This document shows positions 61,945 through 64,000 of a DNA stretch of 64,000 bases, piece after piece. The DNA is from Rhodospirillaceae bacterium (GTDB lineage: Bacteria; Pseudomonadota; Alphaproteobacteria; DSM-16000; Inquilinaceae), in assembly GCA_020638575.1 (NCBI GenBank), contig JACKIH010000003.1, forward strand, positions 2,151,501 to 2,215,500, in the 5' to 3' direction. Numbering within the stretch: position 1 is the first letter of the stretch; each line of letters starts with the position of its first letter. The notes beneath the pieces are model-generated. The model had not been told where the DNA came from. It saw nothing but the letters and a program-made list of their open reading frames with translations, and made no database searches. The position numbers were made by a program, and so were the translations under genes.

Positions 61945-63140
61945 CCGACCAGACCGCAGTCGCCGCGGCGGCCCCCGGCGCGACCCCCGGCGCGACCCCA
62001 GGTGCGGCCCCAGGCGCGGCCGCGGTGGTGGCTCCGCCCCACTACAGGCTGCTCGGCATCCCCATCTCGCCCATGCTGCGGCGCCGCCTGTTGAACTTCC
62101 GGGCCAACCGCCGCGGCTTCTGGTCGCTGTGGATCTTCCTGGCGATCTTCATCGTCACCTTGTTCGCGGAGTTCGTGGCGAACGAAAAGCCGCTGGTGAT
62201 CTACTACGATGGCGACTTCTACTTCCCCATTGTGGAGGTCTACCCGGAAACCACCTTCGGCGGCATCTTCGAGACCGAGGCGGACTACCGCGATCCCGAA
62301 GTGCAGGAGCTGATCGGCGAGCGTGGCTGGACGATCTGGCCGCTGATCCCGTTTTCCTACGACACGCTGGACTACGAGCTGGACCGCCCGATCCTGGCAC
62401 CGCCCAGCGCCACCCATTGGCTCGGCACCGACGACACCCAGCGCGACGTGCTGGCGCGGCTGATCTACGGCTTTCGCATCTCCGTCCTGTTCGGGCTGAC
62501 GCTGACCGTGTTCAGCACCGTCATCGGCGTGGCGGCCGGCGCCATCCAGGGCTATTTCGGCGGCCTGCTCGACCTCATCGCCCAACGCTTCATCGAGATC
62601 TGGGAAAGCCTGCCGTCGCTGTTCATCTTGATGCTGATGTGGAGCCTGTTCGTGCCGGGCTTCTTCACCTTGCTCTTGATCATGCTGCTGTTTTCCTGGA
62701 CGGCCCTGGTCGCGGTGGTGCGCGCGGAATTTCTGCGGGCGCGCAATTTCGACTATGTGCGGGCGGCCCGGGCGCTGGGCGAATCCAACCTGCGCATCAT
62801 CGCCCGCCACGTGCTGCCCAACGCCATGGTGGCGACGGTCACCTTCATGCCGTTCCTGCTGACGGGCGCCATTACGGCCCTGACCAGCCTGGACTATCTG
62901 GGCTTCGGCCTGCCGGTGGGCTCGGCTTCGCTGGGCGAACTGATCCGCCAGGGTAAGGCGCATCTGGAAGCGCCCTGGCTGGGGCTGACGGCGTTCTTCT
63001 CCATCGCCATCACGCTGAGCCTGCTGGTGTTCATCGGCGAGGCCATGCGCGATGCCGTCGACCCGCGCAAGGCGGTGGGGCCGGTGGGGGGCAAACCGCA
63101 GCGGCGGGTCAATGCCCCGCAGCCGGCGGTGGCCCAATGA
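61941..63140 (+). CDS. yejE: YejE-type peptide ABC permease
   Basis: 399 residues. An Ala/Pro/Thr repeat start (GATPGATPGAAPGAA), then NFRANRRGFWSLWIFLAIFIVTLFAEF and the large periplasmic loop with YDGDFYFPIVEVYPETTFGG that marks YejE. LGTDDTQRDVLARLIYGFRIS and ARALGESNLRIIARHVLPNAM (coupling loop) follow. It pairs with YejB. It overlaps yejF by four bases. Confidence 0.95.
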   Translation: MTDQTAVAAAAPGATPGATPGAAPGAAAVVAPPHYRLLGIPISPMLRRRLLNFRANRRGFWSLWIFLAIFIVTLFAEFVANEKPLVIYYDGDFYFPIVEVYPETTFGGIFETEADYRDPEVQELIGERGWTIWPLIPFSYDTLDYELDRPILAPPSATHWLGTDDTQRDVLARLIYGFRISVLFGLTLTVFSTVIGVAAGAIQGYFGGLLDLIAQRFIEIWESLPSLFILMLMWSLFVPGFFTLLLIMLLFSWTALVAVVRAEFLRARNFDYVRAARALGESNLRIIARHVLPNAMVATVTFMPFLLTGAITALTSLDYLGFGLPVGSASLGELIRQGKAHLEAPWLGLTAFFSIAITLSLLVFIGEAMRDAVDPRKAVGPVGGKPQRRVNAPQPAVAQ

Positions 63141-64000
63141 CGCGGCGGGCCGGCGCTGCGGCGCCGATCGATCTCGCCAAGGACCCGGCGGTGGGCGAAC
63201 CGCTGCTCAGCGTGCGCGACCTGTCGGTGGAATTCGCCATTCCCGGCGGCGGCGGCGTGGTGCCGGCGGTGAAGACGGTGTCGTTCGACATCGCCAAGGG
63301 CGAAACCGTTGCCCTGGTGGGCGAGAGCGGCTCGGGCAAGTCGGTGACCGCGCTGTCCGTCCTGCAGCTTCTGCCCTACCCCTCGGCGCGCCACCCCGGC
63401 GGCTCCATCCGCTTTGCCGGCGAGGAGCTGATGGGGGCGTCGGACCACAAGCTGCGCCAGGTGCGCGGCAACCGCGTCTCCATGGTGTTCCAGGAACCCA
63501 TGACCTCGCTTAACCCGTTGCACACCATCGAGCGGCAGGTGGGCGAGGTGCTGCAGCTTCACAAGGGCATGTCGCCCGCCCAGGCGCGCGGCCGCGTGCT
63601 GGAATTGCTTCGCCTGGTGGGGCTCTCCAACCCCGAGCAGCGGCTCGGCGCCTACCCCCACGAACTGTCCGGCGGGCAGCGCCAGCGCGTGATGATCGCC
63701 ATGGCGCTGGCCAACGAGCCCGACCTGCTGATCGCCGACGAGCCGACCACGGCATTGGACGTCACCATCCAGGCGCAGATCCTGGAGCTGCTCAACGCAC
63801 TCCGCCACCGCTTCGGCATGGCCATGCTGCTGATCACCCACGACCTCGGCATCGTGCGCAAGATGGCCGACCGCGTGTGCGTGATGACCGAGGGCGAGAT
63901 TGTGGAAACGGCCCCCACGGCCACCCTGTTCGCCCGGCCCCAACACCCCTATACGCGCCGCCTTCTGGATGCCGAGCCCAGGGGCGAGCCGGTGGCCCCG
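63137..64000 (+). CDS. yejF: YejF-type peptide ABC ATPase (partial, runs off the right edge)
   Basis: The first 288 residues are present. Walker A is GESGSGKSVT, Q-loop MVFQEPMTSLNP, signature LSGGQRQR, Walker B LLIADEPTTALD, and the switch His is in LITHDLGIVRKMADR. YejF contains two ATPase halves in one chain; only the first is seen. It overlaps yejE by the shared ATGA. Confidence 0.94.
   Translation, partial: MTRRAGAAAPIDLAKDPAVGEPLLSVRDLSVEFAIPGGGGVVPAVKTVSFDIAKGETVALVGESGSGKSVTALSVLQLLPYPSARHPGGSIRFAGEELMGASDHKLRQVRGNRVSMVFQEPMTSLNPLHTIERQVGEVLQLHKGMSPAQARGRVLELLRLVGLSNPEQRLGAYPHELSGGQRQRVMIAMALANEPDLLIADEPTTALDVTIQAQILELLNALRHRFGMAMLLITHDLGIVRKMADRVCVMTEGEIVETAPTATLFARPQHPYTRRLLDAEPRGEPVAP

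Overview
The window is 64 kb of GC-rich chromosome from a Gram-negative bacterium, most likely an alphaproteobacterium of the Rhodospirillales or a related order. I infer this from the gene orders ruvC-ruvA-ruvB-ybgC-tolQ-tolR-tolA and cytochrome c - kdsB - pheA, a GcvA-type LysR regulator beside a peptide ABC operon, a DUF1127 protein, yejABEF, and an Imp-type T6SS operon. The species cannot be named. No rRNA, tRNA, CRISPR array or intact insertion sequence was found.

Layout. 0-1.4 kb: end of a molybdenum locus (mop, modD), preceded by a cluster of three stem-loops. 1.4-3.3 kb: small acquired patch holding an IS-like scar, a radical SAM/SPASM enzyme with a Cys-rich tail and an AT-rich membrane-anchored protein. 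3.4-9.4 kb: peptide ABC transporter operon (binding protein, two permeases, two ATPases), with a divergent-side LysR regulator and a DUF1127 gene to its right. 10.8-17.1 kb: Tol operon with two tandem tolA genes but no tolB-pal, then ybgC and ruvBAC. 17.3-18.7 kb: CsaA-like protein and a YbhN-like membrane protein. 18.7-30.1 kb: T6SS operon read leftward: kinase, tssA, tssB, tssC, a second tssC, tagJ, tssE, tssF. It stops at tssF, so tssG, tssJKLM, clpV, hcp and vgrG must lie elsewhere if the system works. A pentapeptide-repeat protein and a DUF2272 protein adjoin it.

32.7-35.9 kb: dnaK-dnaJ. 36.2-37.6 kb: an exported ankyrin-cytochrome c fusion. 37.7-39.5 kb: a lower-GC AbiE-type toxin-antitoxin pair, with a double hairpin at its 3' end and two long perfect palindromes at its 5' end. 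39.7-41.5 kb: NlpC/P60-like hydrolase and a lipoprotein. 41.7-56.8 kb: mostly housekeeping genes (dapB, MFS, mtgA, HAD, aminotransferase, gamma-glutamyltransferase-like lipoprotein, M48/TPR protease, DsbA-like, UPF0178, glmM, pheA, kdsB, cytochrome c, hisN-like). 56.8-64 kb: yej-type oligopeptide transporter with two tandem binding proteins; yejF runs off the right edge.

The most unusual material is between genes. Hairpins bounded by TAGTGG...CCACTA occur as tandem pairs beside the abiE genes and beside a HAD gene, with a weaker relative beside the AT-rich gene near 3.3 kb. A different hairpin of about 90 bp occurs twice, inside the T6SS operon and after dnaJ. Two perfect palindromes with a shared core lie exactly 100 bp apart, centre to centre, upstream of abiE. 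Protein-level oddities are a cytochrome c domain whose expected axial Met is replaced by Glu behind periplasmic ankyrin repeats, a T6SS kinase with six Cys-paired BON-like repeats, and duplicated tolA.
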